A stretch of DNA of 25,535 nucleotides, taken from positions 1 to 25,535 of the forward strand of contig CAYFYA010000022.1 of the NCBI GenBank assembly GCA_964347325.1. Reading direction: 5' to 3'. Positions 1 to 7,962 of the stretch are shown here, piece after piece. The notes under the pieces are model-generated. The model made no database searches, had not been told where the DNA came from, and saw only the letters and a list, made by a program, of their open reading frames with translations. The DNA comes from JAJISG01 sp964347325. Lineage in GTDB: Archaea > Thermoplasmatota > Thermoplasmata > RBG-16-68-12 > JAJISG01. Both the position numbers and the translations under genes were made by a program. The stretch's first letter is position 1. Every line of letters begins with the position of its first letter.

Positions 1-1
1 C

Positions 2-622
2 AAGGGCTGGGACTACACGGCGAAGTCCGAGACGTCCAAGCTGATGCTGGAGTCCCTGGTCATCTTCGGCACCTTCATCCCCGGTCCGGTGAACCAGTGG
101 CTTGACGCCCAGTTCGTCGAGGGCTACGTCGAGGACGGCACGGGCGTGGCGGAGCTGGAAACCTTCACCGGCGGCGCCGTGGACCTCGAGAGCAACGACG
201 ACATCCCGCCGGAGGCGACGATCCTGACCAAGGACACCATCGTCTTCCGCGACAACTGGAGGAAGAACGGCGAGCTGACCTGGGTGAGCAACGTCACCGT
301 GGACGACGAGGAGACGGAGATGTACTATCAGATCCACGCGGGGACCAACGGCCTCCGTGTCGTCGATGAGAACGACGACAAATTCCGTGGCATCGTCCTC
401 CTGGGTGGCTACGTCTACCCCGCCGGGTCTGACATCTTCCACGACCCGAGTTACTCGGTATCGGCCATCCTCGTCGACCTGCTGCCGGAACTCAACCTGG
501 GACCCTTCGTCTTCATGGGCTTGGTGTCGGTGGCGACCCTCGTCATGGTGGGCGTGGCCGTCCACCTACGACGCCGGTCCAAGAGGCGCAGGATGCCTCC
601 GGCCTTCGGGAGGCTCGACTGA
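2..622 (+). CDS. C-terminal part of a membrane-anchored surface protein (5' truncated by window edge)
   Basis: The reading frame is open to the left edge (first complete codon at base 2), so the N-terminus lies outside the window; an internal ATG at 44 is probably not the real start. The visible 206 residues are an acidic, beta-strand-like extracellular region followed near the C-terminus by one hydrophobic helix (GPFVFMGLVSVATLVMVGVA) and a strongly basic tail (RRRSKRRR). This is the layout of a protein anchored by its C-terminus with the bulk outside the cell. I recognise no family. The stop codon lies inside a strong hairpin followed by a T tract, so this is the end of its transcript. Confidence 0.7.
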   Translation, partial: KGWDYTAKSETSKLMLESLVIFGTFIPGPVNQWLDAQFVEGYVEDGTGVAELETFTGGAVDLESNDDIPPEATILTKDTIVFRDNWRKNGELTWVSNVTVDDEETEMYYQIHAGTNGLRVVDENDDKFRGIVLLGGYVYPAGSDIFHDPSYSVSAILVDLLPELNLGPFVFMGLVSVATLVMVGVAVHLRRRSKRRRMPPAFGRLD

Positions 623-650
623 GCCTCCCCCCTCCCCCCTTTTTCTTTCC
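608..650 (+). terminator. Hairpin plus T-tract terminator overlapping the stop codon
   Basis: GGGAGGCTC (608-616) pairs perfectly with GAGCCTCCC (621-629) around a 4-nt loop, followed by a pyrimidine tract containing TTTTT at 640-644. The TGA stop (620-622) sits in the loop and 3' arm. Archaeal termination mainly needs the T tract; the role of the hairpin is inferred. Confidence 0.55.
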
Positions 651-679
651 TTTCCTCCCGACTCGGGAACGACTCACTC

Positions 680-1375
680 TCACTGGTCACCACGTGGGTG
701 CGGTGTTCCGACCGTGGGCGAGAGGACTCCGCCGCAGAACCGCGTTATGACGCGAACGCAACTCTCATAGGCCTCCTCCAGGACTTCTTCCTGGATGCCG
801 GGCACGCCACAGACCATGATCACAACGCTACTCGTATCCGTGGTCACCTTTGTCCGCTCGGCGTCTCTGTACGGGTAGACCGCGAGGAGGCCCTCATCAT
901 CCTCGACGACGATCTCTTTTCCGCGGAGGGCGACGGGAGTCTTCATCCCGATTCCGAGAAACTCCTCGCCCTCGACGGCGTACCGCATGAACATGTCGCC
1001 GCTCAACGTCGAATTGTCGAACGCGGCGAGGGCGATCCGGGTCTCCATGGAGACAAGGTTGTAGGCGTCCACGAGCGTGTTGATGGTGGGCAACGGCTTA
1101 TTTCGGAGGAGCCGACGCAAGAGGGCCTCCGCTGCCGGTCGGATCTTGGTGGGGTCAATGCCCACGCGCCAGAAGAAGTCGCGATAGGCTCGGACCCTGG
1201 CTTCGTCCTTCAGGGACTCCAGGTCCCAGGTCCCCCTGAGTCGCTGGGAAAGTTCGATCTTGAAGTCCTCGAGATCTTCTCGCTGGCGATGGACGGATAC
1301 CCCTTCAAGGCCCAGGAGGGTCGCCCCCAGACCGGGGAAGTCTCCCCGCAGCGCCGGGTGCAGGCGTAGCCTCAT
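680..1375 (-). CDS. B3/B4 (PheRS beta-like tRNA-binding) domain protein
   Basis: A 231-residue protein resembling the stand-alone B3/B4 domain family (COG3382), related to the editing domain of the phenylalanyl-tRNA synthetase beta chain. Typical stretches are the central RDFFWRVGIDPTKIRPAAEA, the PLPTINTLVDAYNLVSMET segment that is the family hallmark, and the late DTSSVVIMVCGVPG. It follows the VOC gene with an 8-nt gap and is probably co-transcribed with it. Members are thought to bind or edit aminoacyl-tRNA or amino-acid-like ligands, but no specific reaction is established to my knowledge. Family call is confident, biochemical role open. Confidence 0.8.
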   Translation of the reverse strand: MRLRLHPALRGDFPGLGATLLGLEGVSVHRQREDLEDFKIELSQRLRGTWDLESLKDEARVRAYRDFFWRVGIDPTKIRPAAEALLRRLLRNKPLPTINTLVDAYNLVSMETRIALAAFDNSTLSGDMFMRYAVEGEEFLGIGMKTPVALRGKEIVVEDDEGLLAVYPYRDAERTKVTTDTSSVVIMVCGVPGIQEEVLEEAYESCVRVITRFCGGVLSPTVGTPHPRGDQ

Positions 1376-1383
1376 CCGCGAAC

Positions 1384-1773
1384 CTACCTCGGCCGCTCGA
1401 GCAGTTCGATGAGTGTCCCGTCGGGATCCTCGATGAATGCGAGCTTGCTCCCCCCGGGCTCTAGGTAGAAGGGTTCATCGGTGATGGTCACTCCTCGCTT
1501 CCGACACTCCGCTATGACGCTGTCCATATCCTCCACGGAAAAGGCGAGGTGGTCGAAGACCGTGTTCTCATACTCCGGCACCTCGAAGCGATTCTGGTCC
1601 TTGTACCAGCTGATTTCCAGGAGGTTCCCGTTGTCCGACCGGAGGAACGCGATCTCCGCGTTTCGCTGGGGGATCTCCTTGCTCCGCACAAACTCCATAC
1701 CCAACAGCTCTGTGTAGAACTTGACGGATCTTTCCATGTTGCTGGTCCTGACGGAGGTGTGCTCGAGTCTCAT
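1384..1773 (-). CDS. VOC (glyoxalase/bleomycin-resistance) family protein
   Basis: This 129-residue protein has the two beta-alpha-beta-beta-beta halves of the vicinal oxygen chelate superfamily and all four usual metal-ligand positions: H5 (LEHTSV), E53 (LLEISW), H75 (FDHLAFSV) and E123 (LIELLE). It could be a lactoylglutathione-lyase-like enzyme, methylmalonyl-CoA epimerase-like or a dioxygenase; the substrate cannot be read from sequence. The frame extends upstream to 1875, but I place the start at the ATG at 1773 because a TATA-like element sits about 32 nt upstream and the family begins here. First gene of a two-gene unit with the B3/B4 protein. Confidence 0.82.
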   Translation of the reverse strand: MRLEHTSVRTSNMERSVKFYTELLGMEFVRSKEIPQRNAEIAFLRSDNGNLLEISWYKDQNRFEVPEYENTVFDHLAFSVEDMDSVIAECRKRGVTITDEPFYLEPGGSKLAFIEDPDGTLIELLERPR

Positions 1774-1799
1774 TTGATCGAACAGTCGGAAAGCCCACG

Positions 1800-1810
1800 G
1801 TATATTTATC
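1800..1810 (-). promoter_or_regulatory. TATA box for the VOC gene
   Basis: On the minus strand the site reads GATAAATATA, about 32 nt before the ATG at 1773. It supports the short start over the longer reading frame, which would place the promoter inside the gene. Confidence 0.55.
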
Positions 1811-1904
1811 TCTGGGCGGGTGCCGAGGCTACGGGCGGTGGAAGGTGAAGGTCGAAGGACCATCCAGGTCTGCAACCTAGCCGCCCACTGGCAGCGACGG
1901 GACC

Positions 1905-2309
1905 TCAGCCCCTCGCGAGGAAACGCGCCACAATGGATAGGACAACCCCGACGGTGACCACAGCGCTCTCCCCGATCAAGGGGAACTGTCCGCGAATTGC
2001 CTGGGGGATAGTGTAAACCAGGAAGGACAGAATGCCAAAACCGGCTCCCAACAGAATGAGCAGGCGGGGCAGCGCACTGCTCCCGCGGGCGATTAGAATT
2101 CCGGCGAGGATGAGGGCGATGCCGCCCAGCGAGGCGATGACGATGATGGCGAGGAACAACGCCTGAATCCAGGGCGTGACTTCAATGAATCCGGAAAGCG
2201 TGTCGATGAGCGCCTGCCAACGGGCCGCCCCCGAGAACTGGCCTGAGAGCAGGAGAACCCCGGACACGATGGCGAGGAGAGCAGCCGTTCGCTTCTTCGC
2301 ATCTGCCAT
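1905..2309 (-). CDS. Four-helix integral membrane protein, unknown function
   Basis: A 134-residue hydrophobic protein with about four transmembrane segments (near residues 9-27, 47-73, 81-101 and 110-131) and a short basic N-terminus (MADAKKR), suggesting a cytoplasmic N-terminus. Glycine- and alanine-rich helices and a short extracellular loop after helix 1 are visible; there is no catalytic motif or metal site. It stands alone between the VOC unit and tRNA-Ser, with no clear operon partner. I do not recognise a family. Confidence 0.65.
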   Translation of the reverse strand: MADAKKRTAALLAIVSGVLLLSGQFSGAARWQALIDTLSGFIEVTPWIQALFLAIIVIASLGGIALILAGILIARGSSALPRLLILLGAGFGILSFLVYTIPQAIRGQFPLIGESAVVTVGVVLSIVARFLARG

Positions 2310-2448
2310 GACCCGTGCAAGGTGGGGACACTACTTGGCATTTGCTGCGGGTCACGGAGTTCAGGTGTCCTTGGTCAAGGCATCGTCACTAGGCTCGCGG
2401 CACGCGATGGAAAACCCTATTACGCGGACCGGATGATTACGTGCCGAG

Positions 2449-2532
2449 GCGGGGATGGCCTAGCCAGGTAGGGCGCAGGATTGCTAATCCTGTGCGGGAA
2501 ACCGCGCGGGGGTTCAAATCCCCCTCCCCGCG
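2449..2532 (+). tRNA. tRNA-Ser(GCT)
   Basis: A full cloverleaf: acceptor GCGGGGA/TCCCCGC (2449-2455/2525-2531), D stem GCC/GGC, anticodon stem CAGGA/TCCTG with loop TTGCTAA (anticodon GCT, decoding AGC/AGT), a long variable arm (about 15 nt) typical of class II serine tRNA, T stem GGGGG/CCCCC with loop TTCAAAT, and discriminator G at 2532. No intron; CCA is not encoded. A weak TATA-like CCTATTACG lies about 29 nt upstream. Confidence 0.95.
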
Positions 2533-2550
2533 TCAACACCCATGATGCAG

Positions 2551-2559
2551 CTTTTAAAC
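2551..2559 (+). promoter_or_regulatory. TATA box for the ABC transporter operon
   Basis: CTTTTAAAC lies about 23-26 nt before the ATG at 2577, the spacing expected if the transcript starts at or next to the start codon. It falls between the tRNA-Ser 3' end and the gene, so the operon has its own promoter. Confidence 0.55.
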
Positions 2560-2576
2560 GCCATCGTGATTCCGCC

Positions 2577-3332
2577 ATGATGGGCGTCGCCGGCTCAGAG
2601 ATCCTGCCCTCAGTCGCGTGCGAGGGCGTATCGAAGAGCTTCGGACACATCGAGGCCCTCTGGCAAGTGAGCCTGGGGGTACCCAGCGGCGTAACCTTCG
2701 GACTCATCGGACCCAACGGAGCGGGGAAGACCACGCTCATACGAGTTCTTCTGGGGCTGACCCGCCCCGATGCAGGCATGGCCACAGTCCTCGGCCACCC
2801 CATCCCGCCGCATCAGGTTCTCACGCGCATTGGCTACATGCCTCAGGAAGTCGCCATATATCCCGATCTGACGGTTGAGGAGAATCTAGCCCTATTCGGG
2901 TACTTGTCGGGTATGGAAAGGCCCGCCATCGACCGTCGAACGGACGAGGTCCTTCGGTTGGTGGACCTGCCGGAGCGGCGTCGCGACCTGGCCTCCAAGC
3001 TTTCGGGTGGAATGAAGCGGCGAGTCTCGCTCGCGGCGGCCCTCCTCCACGATCCCGACCTACTCCTGCTCGATGAGCCCACGGTGGGAATCGATCCTGA
3101 GCTCCGTGACTCCTTCTGGTCGTTCTTCCACGACCTGGCGGCACAGGGTAAGACAGTACTCATCACGACGCACTACATGGACGAGGCTTCCCGCTGTCGC
3201 CTGGTGGGGCTGATCCACGAAGGGCGCATGCTTGGTGTCGACTCTCCCGGCGCCATCGCCGCTCGAACCCAGACCACCAGCTTGGAGGACGCTTTTCTTA
3301 GTCTGGTGAGAGGTGGGGAGAGGGGTCGATGA
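2577..3332 (+). CDS. ABC-2 type exporter, ATP-binding subunit
   Basis: A 251-residue ATPase with all nucleotide-binding motifs: Walker A GPNGAGKTT (45-53), Q-loop Q90 (GYMPQE), signature LSGGM (142-146), Walker B LLLLDEP (162-168) and switch histidine H199 (TTHYMDEA). The THYMDEA ending and the paired ABC-2 permease place it in the DrrA/CcmA/NatA-like group that powers export of drugs, lipids or other hydrophobic substrates. The frame runs upstream into tRNA-Ser, so the start is set at the ATG at 2577, supported by the TATA element; a second ATG follows at 2580. Its stop overlaps the permease start by 4 nt (ATGA), indicating translational coupling. Confidence 0.92.
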   Translation: MMGVAGSEILPSVACEGVSKSFGHIEALWQVSLGVPSGVTFGLIGPNGAGKTTLIRVLLGLTRPDAGMATVLGHPIPPHQVLTRIGYMPQEVAIYPDLTVEENLALFGYLSGMERPAIDRRTDEVLRLVDLPERRRDLASKLSGGMKRRVSLAAALLHDPDLLLLDEPTVGIDPELRDSFWSFFHDLAAQGKTVLITTHYMDEASRCRLVGLIHEGRMLGVDSPGAIAARTQTTSLEDAFLSLVRGGERGR

Positions 3333-4417
3333 CGGCGCGCAGAATTCTCGCAATTACCCGAAAGTCCCTCGGCCAGTTCCGTCACGACAAGAGGACGCTG
3401 GGATTCGTCTTCGGCATGCCCTTGCTCCTGGTCCTTACCTTCGGTTACACCTTCGGCGGAGAGGTCCATGACGTTAGGACCGTCGTCGTAAACGAGGACA
3501 GCGGTCCGTTGGCCGACCTCATCATTGAGAACATCGAAGGTGACACACTCGCCCTTCTGGAGGGCAATGACCCTCAGGCCGCCAGGAAAAAGATAAGGGA
3601 CGGAGAGGCCTGGGCGGGCTTCTTGTTCCCATCCAGCTTCACCCAGGACCTCATGGCGGGGAACGCAACCATCACCGTGATGCTTGACGGTACGTCGCCC
3701 ACCATCGTCTCCGCAGTCCTCGGAACCCTACGGGCGGCCGTCGAGAGCGCCTTCGCGGGCTTCGTCGGAGCCACTCCCCTTTCGATAGACCAGGACTACG
3801 TATACGGCTCCGCGGACACACGTTTTATCGACTCCTTCGCCCCAGGGGTCGTTGCCCTGGCCATCCTGCTGGCGAGCACCGTCTTCTCCATCATCATCCT
3901 CGTCCGGGAGAAGACGGGCGGCATGCTCGAGAGGCTCTTCTCCACCCCCCTCAGGCCCGTGGAGCTGGTGGTCGGCCACGTTCTGGCCCTGTCGGTCATA
4001 GCTCTGTTCCAGAGTGCTGTCGTCTTCAGCGCGACCCTCCTCATATTCCAGGTCAAGATCGTGGGCGACATCGCCCTCTCCTTCGGCGTACTACTACTGT
4101 TCGCGGTGGGAAACATGGGACTCGGCATCATGCTGTCCGCGGCCGCGAAGAACGAACTCCAGGCCGTCCAGTTCGTCCCCATCATCCTCTTCCCCTCGAT
4201 CCTCCTCACGGGAGTATTCTACCCCCTGGAGGCGATACCGGCCTCCTTCCGTGACCTCTCCTTGGCGGTGCCCCTGACCTACGCCAACGAGGCCCTCCGG
4301 AGTATCATGCTTCGAGATTGGGGCGCGGTGGATGTCGGCCTGGAACTCCTCGTGCTGGTGGTCTATGCCTTCATTACCCTGCTGGGGGCCACTCTCCTGG
4401 TTCGCCGCCAGGCCTAG
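3329..4417 (+). CDS. ABC-2 type exporter, permease subunit
   Basis: A 362-residue permease of the ABC-2 family. One N-terminal transmembrane helix (about 26-44, FVFGMPLLLVLTFGYTFGG) is followed by a soluble extracytoplasmic domain of about 120 residues, then five more helices (from about 170 to the C-terminus). The family segment VREKTGGMLERLFSTPLRPVE follows the second helix, and the helix-break LTGVFYPLEAIPA is typical. It works as a dimer with the preceding ATPase, with which it overlaps by 4 nt. The substrate is unknown; exporters of this class move antibiotics, lipids or sodium, and nothing nearby narrows it. Confidence 0.9.
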   Translation: MTARRILAITRKSLGQFRHDKRTLGFVFGMPLLLVLTFGYTFGGEVHDVRTVVVNEDSGPLADLIIENIEGDTLALLEGNDPQAARKKIRDGEAWAGFLFPSSFTQDLMAGNATITVMLDGTSPTIVSAVLGTLRAAVESAFAGFVGATPLSIDQDYVYGSADTRFIDSFAPGVVALAILLASTVFSIIILVREKTGGMLERLFSTPLRPVELVVGHVLALSVIALFQSAVVFSATLLIFQVKIVGDIALSFGVLLLFAVGNMGLGIMLSAAAKNELQAVQFVPIILFPSILLTGVFYPLEAIPASFRDLSLAVPLTYANEALRSIMLRDWGAVDVGLELLVLVVYAFITLLGATLLVRRQA

Positions 4418-4438
4418 CGCGGTCTGGCCGCAAGGCTC

Positions 4439-4966
4439 CTAGTCCAGGGGCTTCCCGCAATGCTGACAGTACTTGGCATCCACAAGCACGGCGCGGCCGC
4501 ACTCCATGCAGTACCTCCCCGTCGTGCCGACTCCCGCCGCCGCATAGGTCGGCGGAGGAGCCTTCGCGTACTGAATCGCATTGCCCAGCTTCATGTAGGC
4601 CAGCAGGAAGAAAATCCCACTGATGAGGTTGACGAAGATTCCGAGGATTCCGAGGACGAGAGCAGGCGACTGGGCCTTGGCGTATCTCCCCGCTTCGATG
4701 TCCTGCATCACGACCCATGACCAGATCGTCAATCCCACCCCCAGGGCCAGGAAGACGCCGAATGGGATGGTGAGTGGGAAGAGAAAGGGGGCGGGCACCC
4801 CTGGAGTGGTGGTCAAGGCTGCCAGGGGGATGAACACGAACACGGACACGAAGGCCAGAATGGCAGTCCCGATGGCAAAGAAGATGAAGCCTATGAGGGC
4901 GAAGGTTCGAGCCGACCGGGCCTCGCTCAGGGCGTAGGGTGTCAAGGACTCCGCCGTACCGCTCAT
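4439..4966 (-). CDS. Membrane protein with C-terminal zinc ribbon (tandem paralogue 2)
   Basis: A 175-residue protein with four transmembrane helices and a C-terminal zinc ribbon (CMECGRAVLVDAKYCQHCG: two CxxC knuckles spaced as in the zinc-ribbon domain family). It is a close paralogue of the next gene upstream: both share ARTFALIGFIFFAI near the N-terminus, DIEAGRYAKAQSPALVLGILG or its variant in the middle, an LG/LNSAM-YA-PPP linker and the ribbon. The ribbon probably faces the cytoplasm and may bind protein or nucleic acid; function unknown. It starts 12 nt after the paralogue ends, so the two form an operon. Confidence 0.72.
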   Translation of the reverse strand: MSGTAESLTPYALSEARSARTFALIGFIFFAIGTAILAFVSVFVFIPLAALTTTPGVPAPFLFPLTIPFGVFLALGVGLTIWSWVVMQDIEAGRYAKAQSPALVLGILGIFVNLISGIFFLLAYMKLGNAIQYAKAPPPTYAAAGVGTTGRYCMECGRAVLVDAKYCQHCGKPLD

Positions 4967-4978
4967 AGGACCAACATC

Positions 4979-5491
4979 CTACGCGAGCTCCTTGCCACAG
5001 TGCGGGCAGAACTTGGCGTCCAGCGGGATGGCGCGGCCGCACTCGGTGCATATCCTCCCGGCTGGTGAAGCCGGGACCGGCGCGTGGAACGGTGGGGGGA
5101 CCTGGGCGTAAGTCATCGCAGAGTTGAGCTTCCAGAAGACCAGTATGAAGAATACACCCGCGATGATGGCCCCGATGGGTGGGAAGAGCCCCAGGATTCC
5201 CAGGAGCAGGGCAGGGGTCTGGGCTTTGCCGTAGTCCCCCGCGTCGATGTCCTTTAGCGTGCTCCACGACCAGGCGGCAAACCCCACGCTGAGAGCCAGG
5301 GATACCCCATACGTCACGAAGCCCGGAGATATGATCTCGACGCCGATGGTGGTCGCCAAGACGAAGGCGGTTACCATGGCCCAGATGGCTGCCATTATCG
5401 CGAAGAATATGAAACCGATGAGGGCGAAGGTTCGGGCGGAGCTCACCTGAGCCTGAGCATAGTCCGTTAGTGGTGTCTCAGAAGGTTCCAA
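4979..5491 (-). CDS. Membrane protein with C-terminal zinc ribbon (tandem paralogue 1)
   Basis: A 170-residue paralogue of the downstream gene, with the same order of parts: short polar N-terminus, SARTFALIGFIFFAI helix, three more helices, DIDAGDYGKAQTPALLLGIL motif and the two-knuckle ribbon CTECGRAIPLDAKFCPHCG. The start is a TTG at 5491 (minus strand), about 35 nt from a TATA-like GCGATAAGTA at 5521-5530, which gives a short leader. It is the first gene of a two-gene unit made by tandem duplication and is divergent from the VOC gene on the plus strand. Function unknown. Confidence 0.7.
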   Translation of the reverse strand: MEPSETPLTDYAQAQVSSARTFALIGFIFFAIMAAIWAMVTAFVLATTIGVEIISPGFVTYGVSLALSVGFAAWSWSTLKDIDAGDYGKAQTPALLLGILGLFPPIGAIIAGVFFILVFWKLNSAMTYAQVPPPFHAPVPASPAGRICTECGRAIPLDAKFCPHCGKELA

Positions 5492-5578
5492 TGGAAACCC
5501 CTTTGGGGAGTGGATTCTGTGTACTTATCGCTTTTTGCGCCGCATTGCCTCGAGCACGAACTTTTTAGGAGAACCTCC

Positions 5579-5974
5579 ATGACTGACAGGATGAGCATCA
5601 CGGGAATCAACACGGTGGCCGTCGTCGTCTCCGACCGAAGGGAGGCGCTGAACTGGTATCGCGATGTACTGGGCTTGGAAGAGGCCTTTGTGGCGCCGGA
5701 TGTCGGGCATTGGATCGAGGTGGGTCCTCCGAGGCCGCTGACCAGGATCCATCTGTGCGAACTCGAGGATGGGGTGGAAGCTGGACCGACCGGCATCACT
5801 TTGATGACCGACGACATCCACGGCGACTACGAAAGGCTGAGAGAGAGGGGAGTGAGGTTCCTCTACGCTCCACGGAATATGGACTGGGGAGAGTGGCTCT
5901 GCGCCTTCGTCGATCCTGACGGTAACGAGTTCGATCTCCTGGAGCCGCGCGACCCAAAGGAGTGGACCGTCTAG
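5579..5974 (+). CDS. VOC family protein with incomplete metal site
   Basis: A 131-residue VOC-fold protein (TVAVVVSDRREALNWYRDVL, RIHLCELE, FVDPDGNEFDLLE). Unlike the first VOC gene, it lacks the usual N-terminal histidine (T in INTVAVVV) and the second-half histidine (T in TGITLMT), while the C-terminal glutamate region is kept. It may bind metal differently or act as a binding protein. Start choice: ATG 5579 has an AGGAG at 5567-5571, but a TATA-like CTTTTTAGG at 5561-5569 fits a leaderless start at ATG 5591 equally well; the longer frame to 5510 is unlikely. It is divergent from the zinc-ribbon membrane pair. Confidence 0.8.
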   Translation: MTDRMSITGINTVAVVVSDRREALNWYRDVLGLEEAFVAPDVGHWIEVGPPRPLTRIHLCELEDGVEAGPTGITLMTDDIHGDYERLRERGVRFLYAPRNMDWGEWLCAFVDPDGNEFDLLEPRDPKEWTV

Positions 5975-5995
5975 GCCACGCGATCCTGATGCCTT

Positions 5996-6514
5996 TTAGC
6001 TCCTAAGGTCAGGCGGCTCTGTCTGACCAAACTGCTCCCAATGCACGATCTCCCTCAGAGGTTTCCGCCTCTTTCCCCTGAGCGCTCCGGGGGCCGGGTA
6101 TCCAAAGGGCATGGCCGTGATGAAGACGGCGTCCCCGGGTAGATGCAGGAGTTTCTTCACGGCTTCCCCATTGAAGTTGCCTATCCAGCATGTCCCGAGC
6201 CCTGCGTCCCAGGCCGCCAGGACCATGTTCTGGATGGCCCGGGCGGCATCGGCGTGCGGCATCTTCGCTCCAATCATTGCGATGGCTATGGCGAGGGGCG
6301 CCCCCTCAAGGAAGGGTCCCGTCGGGGTCATGCCGGCTAGGTCTCGCAGTGTGGCTTTGTCCCTGACGACGATGAAGTGCCACGGCTGGGAGTTCTTGGA
6401 GCTGGGCGCCCACCTTCCAGCCTCGAGGACCTTGGCAATCACAGGCTCAGGCACGGGTTCATCCGTGAAGGCCCTCACAGCCGCGCGATCTCGTATGCAC
6501 TCGAGCGTCTCCAT
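5996..6514 (-). CDS. Nitroreductase-family FMN oxidoreductase
   Basis: A 172-residue member of the nitroreductase fold, which uses FMN and NAD(P)H to reduce nitro compounds, quinones or flavin-like substrates. Visible signatures are the N-terminal ECIRDRAAVRAFTDEPV with an FMN-phosphate arginine pattern, WAPSSKNSQPWHFIVV, and the late GLGTCWIGNFN and MPFGYPAP segments. Length matches the short single-domain subgroup; the enzyme is expected to be a homodimer with FMN at the interface. It is convergent with the VOC gene (21-nt gap) and divergent from the methylthiotransferase. Substrate cannot be assigned. Confidence 0.88.
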   Translation of the reverse strand: METLECIRDRAAVRAFTDEPVPEPVIAKVLEAGRWAPSSKNSQPWHFIVVRDKATLRDLAGMTPTGPFLEGAPLAIAIAMIGAKMPHADAARAIQNMVLAAWDAGLGTCWIGNFNGEAVKKLLHLPGDAVFITAMPFGYPAPGALRGKRRKPLREIVHWEQFGQTEPPDLRS

Positions 6515-6535
6515 GGAAAACCCCTAGGTACGGGC

Positions 6536-6546
6536 GGAATAAGAAG
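6536..6546 (-). promoter_or_regulatory. TATA box for the nitroreductase gene
   Basis: The minus strand reads CTTCTTATTCC, about 27 nt before the ATG at 6514, matching the leaderless spacing seen elsewhere in the window. Confidence 0.4.
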
Positions 6547-6651
6547 GCCTTGTGGGCGATACTGTGGGCCATGCTAATCCCGAGGTCCCGCTCCCTTTCC
6601 GCCATTCCCAGCGTCAGCCTTATCAGGAGTCAGAGACCTGGGCAGGCGAGG

Positions 6652-7896
6652 ATGCGGGTCTTCGTCGAGTCCTTCGGGTGCACTCTGAATCAGGGAGAGG
6701 GGCGTTGGTTGGCGGGAAGGCTGGCTGGGGCTGGGCACAGCATCGTTGCCGACGAGAAGGACGCCGAGGCCTGTGTCCTGGTGACCTGCACGGTCATCGA
6801 TGCCACCGAGAGAAGGATGCTGAAGCGAATGCGTCGGCTATCGGAGGCTGGAAGGAGGCTGGTTGTCGCCGGATGCATGGCCTCGGCTCAACGTGACAGA
6901 ATCCACCAGGTTGCGCCTGAGGCGGGAATCCTCCCGCCCACCCAGGCGGATTCCGTCTTGGAGTTCTTCCCCCCAACTCCTAATGAGGAGTACGAATGCT
7001 TCGAGCCGCCCAACACCGTGGACGGCATCGTACCTATCTCACAGGGCTGCCTCGCGAGTTGCAGTTACTGCATCTCAACCATCGCCCGAGGCACCCTGAC
7101 TAGCTATCCACCTGAAAGGGTGACCTCTGAGGTAAGGGCAGCCCTCTCAAGAGGCAGGAGGGAGATTCGCCTCACCTCCCTCGATACTGGCCAGTACGGC
7201 AGGGATCTGGGCCTCAACCTGGCCGACCTATTACGGCAGGTCTGTGCTATCAAGGGTGAGTTCCGTGTGAGAGTCGGCATGATGAGCCCCATGACGCTTC
7301 GACCACTTCTCGATGATCTGGTGGAAGCGTACGCGAGTGAGAAGGTTTTCAGCTTCCTTCACCTGCCCTTCCAGAGCGGCAACGACGCGATCCTGAAGCG
7401 CATGAGACGGGGATACACTATCGGACACTTTTGGGATGTTGTTGAAGGGTTTCGCGATCACGTGAGGCCCCTCACTTTGGCCACCGACATCATCGTGGGG
7501 TTCCCCGGGGAAGGCGAGCAGGAGTACGAGGACACTTTGGCCCTCGTTCGTGAACTGGAGCCGGACATCCTGAACGTAACACGCTTCTCCCCTCGACCGG
7601 GGACGCCGGCCGCCTCCATGCAGGACAGGGTGCCTGGATGGGTCGCTAAGGAGAGGTCGCGCGAGTTGACGCGCTTGAGGCTCGAGATCAGTCGGGCCCG
7701 ACATAGACGCTTGGTCGGCAGAAGGCTCCGCGTGTTGACGACCGAGGAAGGAAAGTGGGAGACAACCCTTGCCAGGTCCGATGACTACAGCCCCGTTGTC
7801 CTCAGGAAGCGACTTCCGCTGGGCCAGTTTCTGGACGTTGTTGTCCGCGGTTCAGCGGAGACGTACGTCACAGGCGAGCCCTTGGAGTCTTCCTAG
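6652..7896 (+). CDS. tRNA (t6A37) methylthiotransferase, archaeal CDKAL1/MtaB type
   Basis: A 414-residue radical-SAM methylthiotransferase that converts t6A to ms2t6A at position 37 of tRNA in its family. The N-terminal UPF0004 domain carries the three auxiliary-cluster cysteines C10 (FGCTLNQGE), C46 (VTCTVID) and C75 (VAGCMAS). The radical-SAM triad is C133, C137 and C140 (QGCLASCSYC), followed by HLPFQSGND and the TRFSPRPGT segment, and a C-terminal TRAM domain for RNA binding. The start is ATG 6652 because the family begins MRVFVESFGC; the upstream extension to 6550 has no homologous look. A TATA-like CCTTATCAGG lies about 30 nt upstream. KEOPS subunit Pcc1, needed for the t6A precursor, is also in this window. 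Confidence 0.9.
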   Translation: MRVFVESFGCTLNQGEGRWLAGRLAGAGHSIVADEKDAEACVLVTCTVIDATERRMLKRMRRLSEAGRRLVVAGCMASAQRDRIHQVAPEAGILPPTQADSVLEFFPPTPNEEYECFEPPNTVDGIVPISQGCLASCSYCISTIARGTLTSYPPERVTSEVRAALSRGRREIRLTSLDTGQYGRDLGLNLADLLRQVCAIKGEFRVRVGMMSPMTLRPLLDDLVEAYASEKVFSFLHLPFQSGNDAILKRMRRGYTIGHFWDVVEGFRDHVRPLTLATDIIVGFPGEGEQEYEDTLALVRELEPDILNVTRFSPRPGTPAASMQDRVPGWVAKERSRELTRLRLEISRARHRRLVGRRLRVLTTEEGKWETTLARSDDYSPVVLRKRLPLGQFLDVVVRGSAETYVTGEPLESS

Positions 7897-7962
7897 TCCG
7901 GGAACTGCCAGCTCGAAGTGGGGACGCTCTAAGCCCGCAATTCGTCTCACAGCGCTCCTGAT

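Noticed and set aside
698..1369. 223-codon plus-strand frame
   Set aside because: Antisense to the B3/B4 protein, which matches its family well.
4374..5267. 297-codon minus-strand frame
   Set aside because: It overlaps both zinc-ribbon membrane genes in another frame and has low-complexity Pro/Arg/Gly content.
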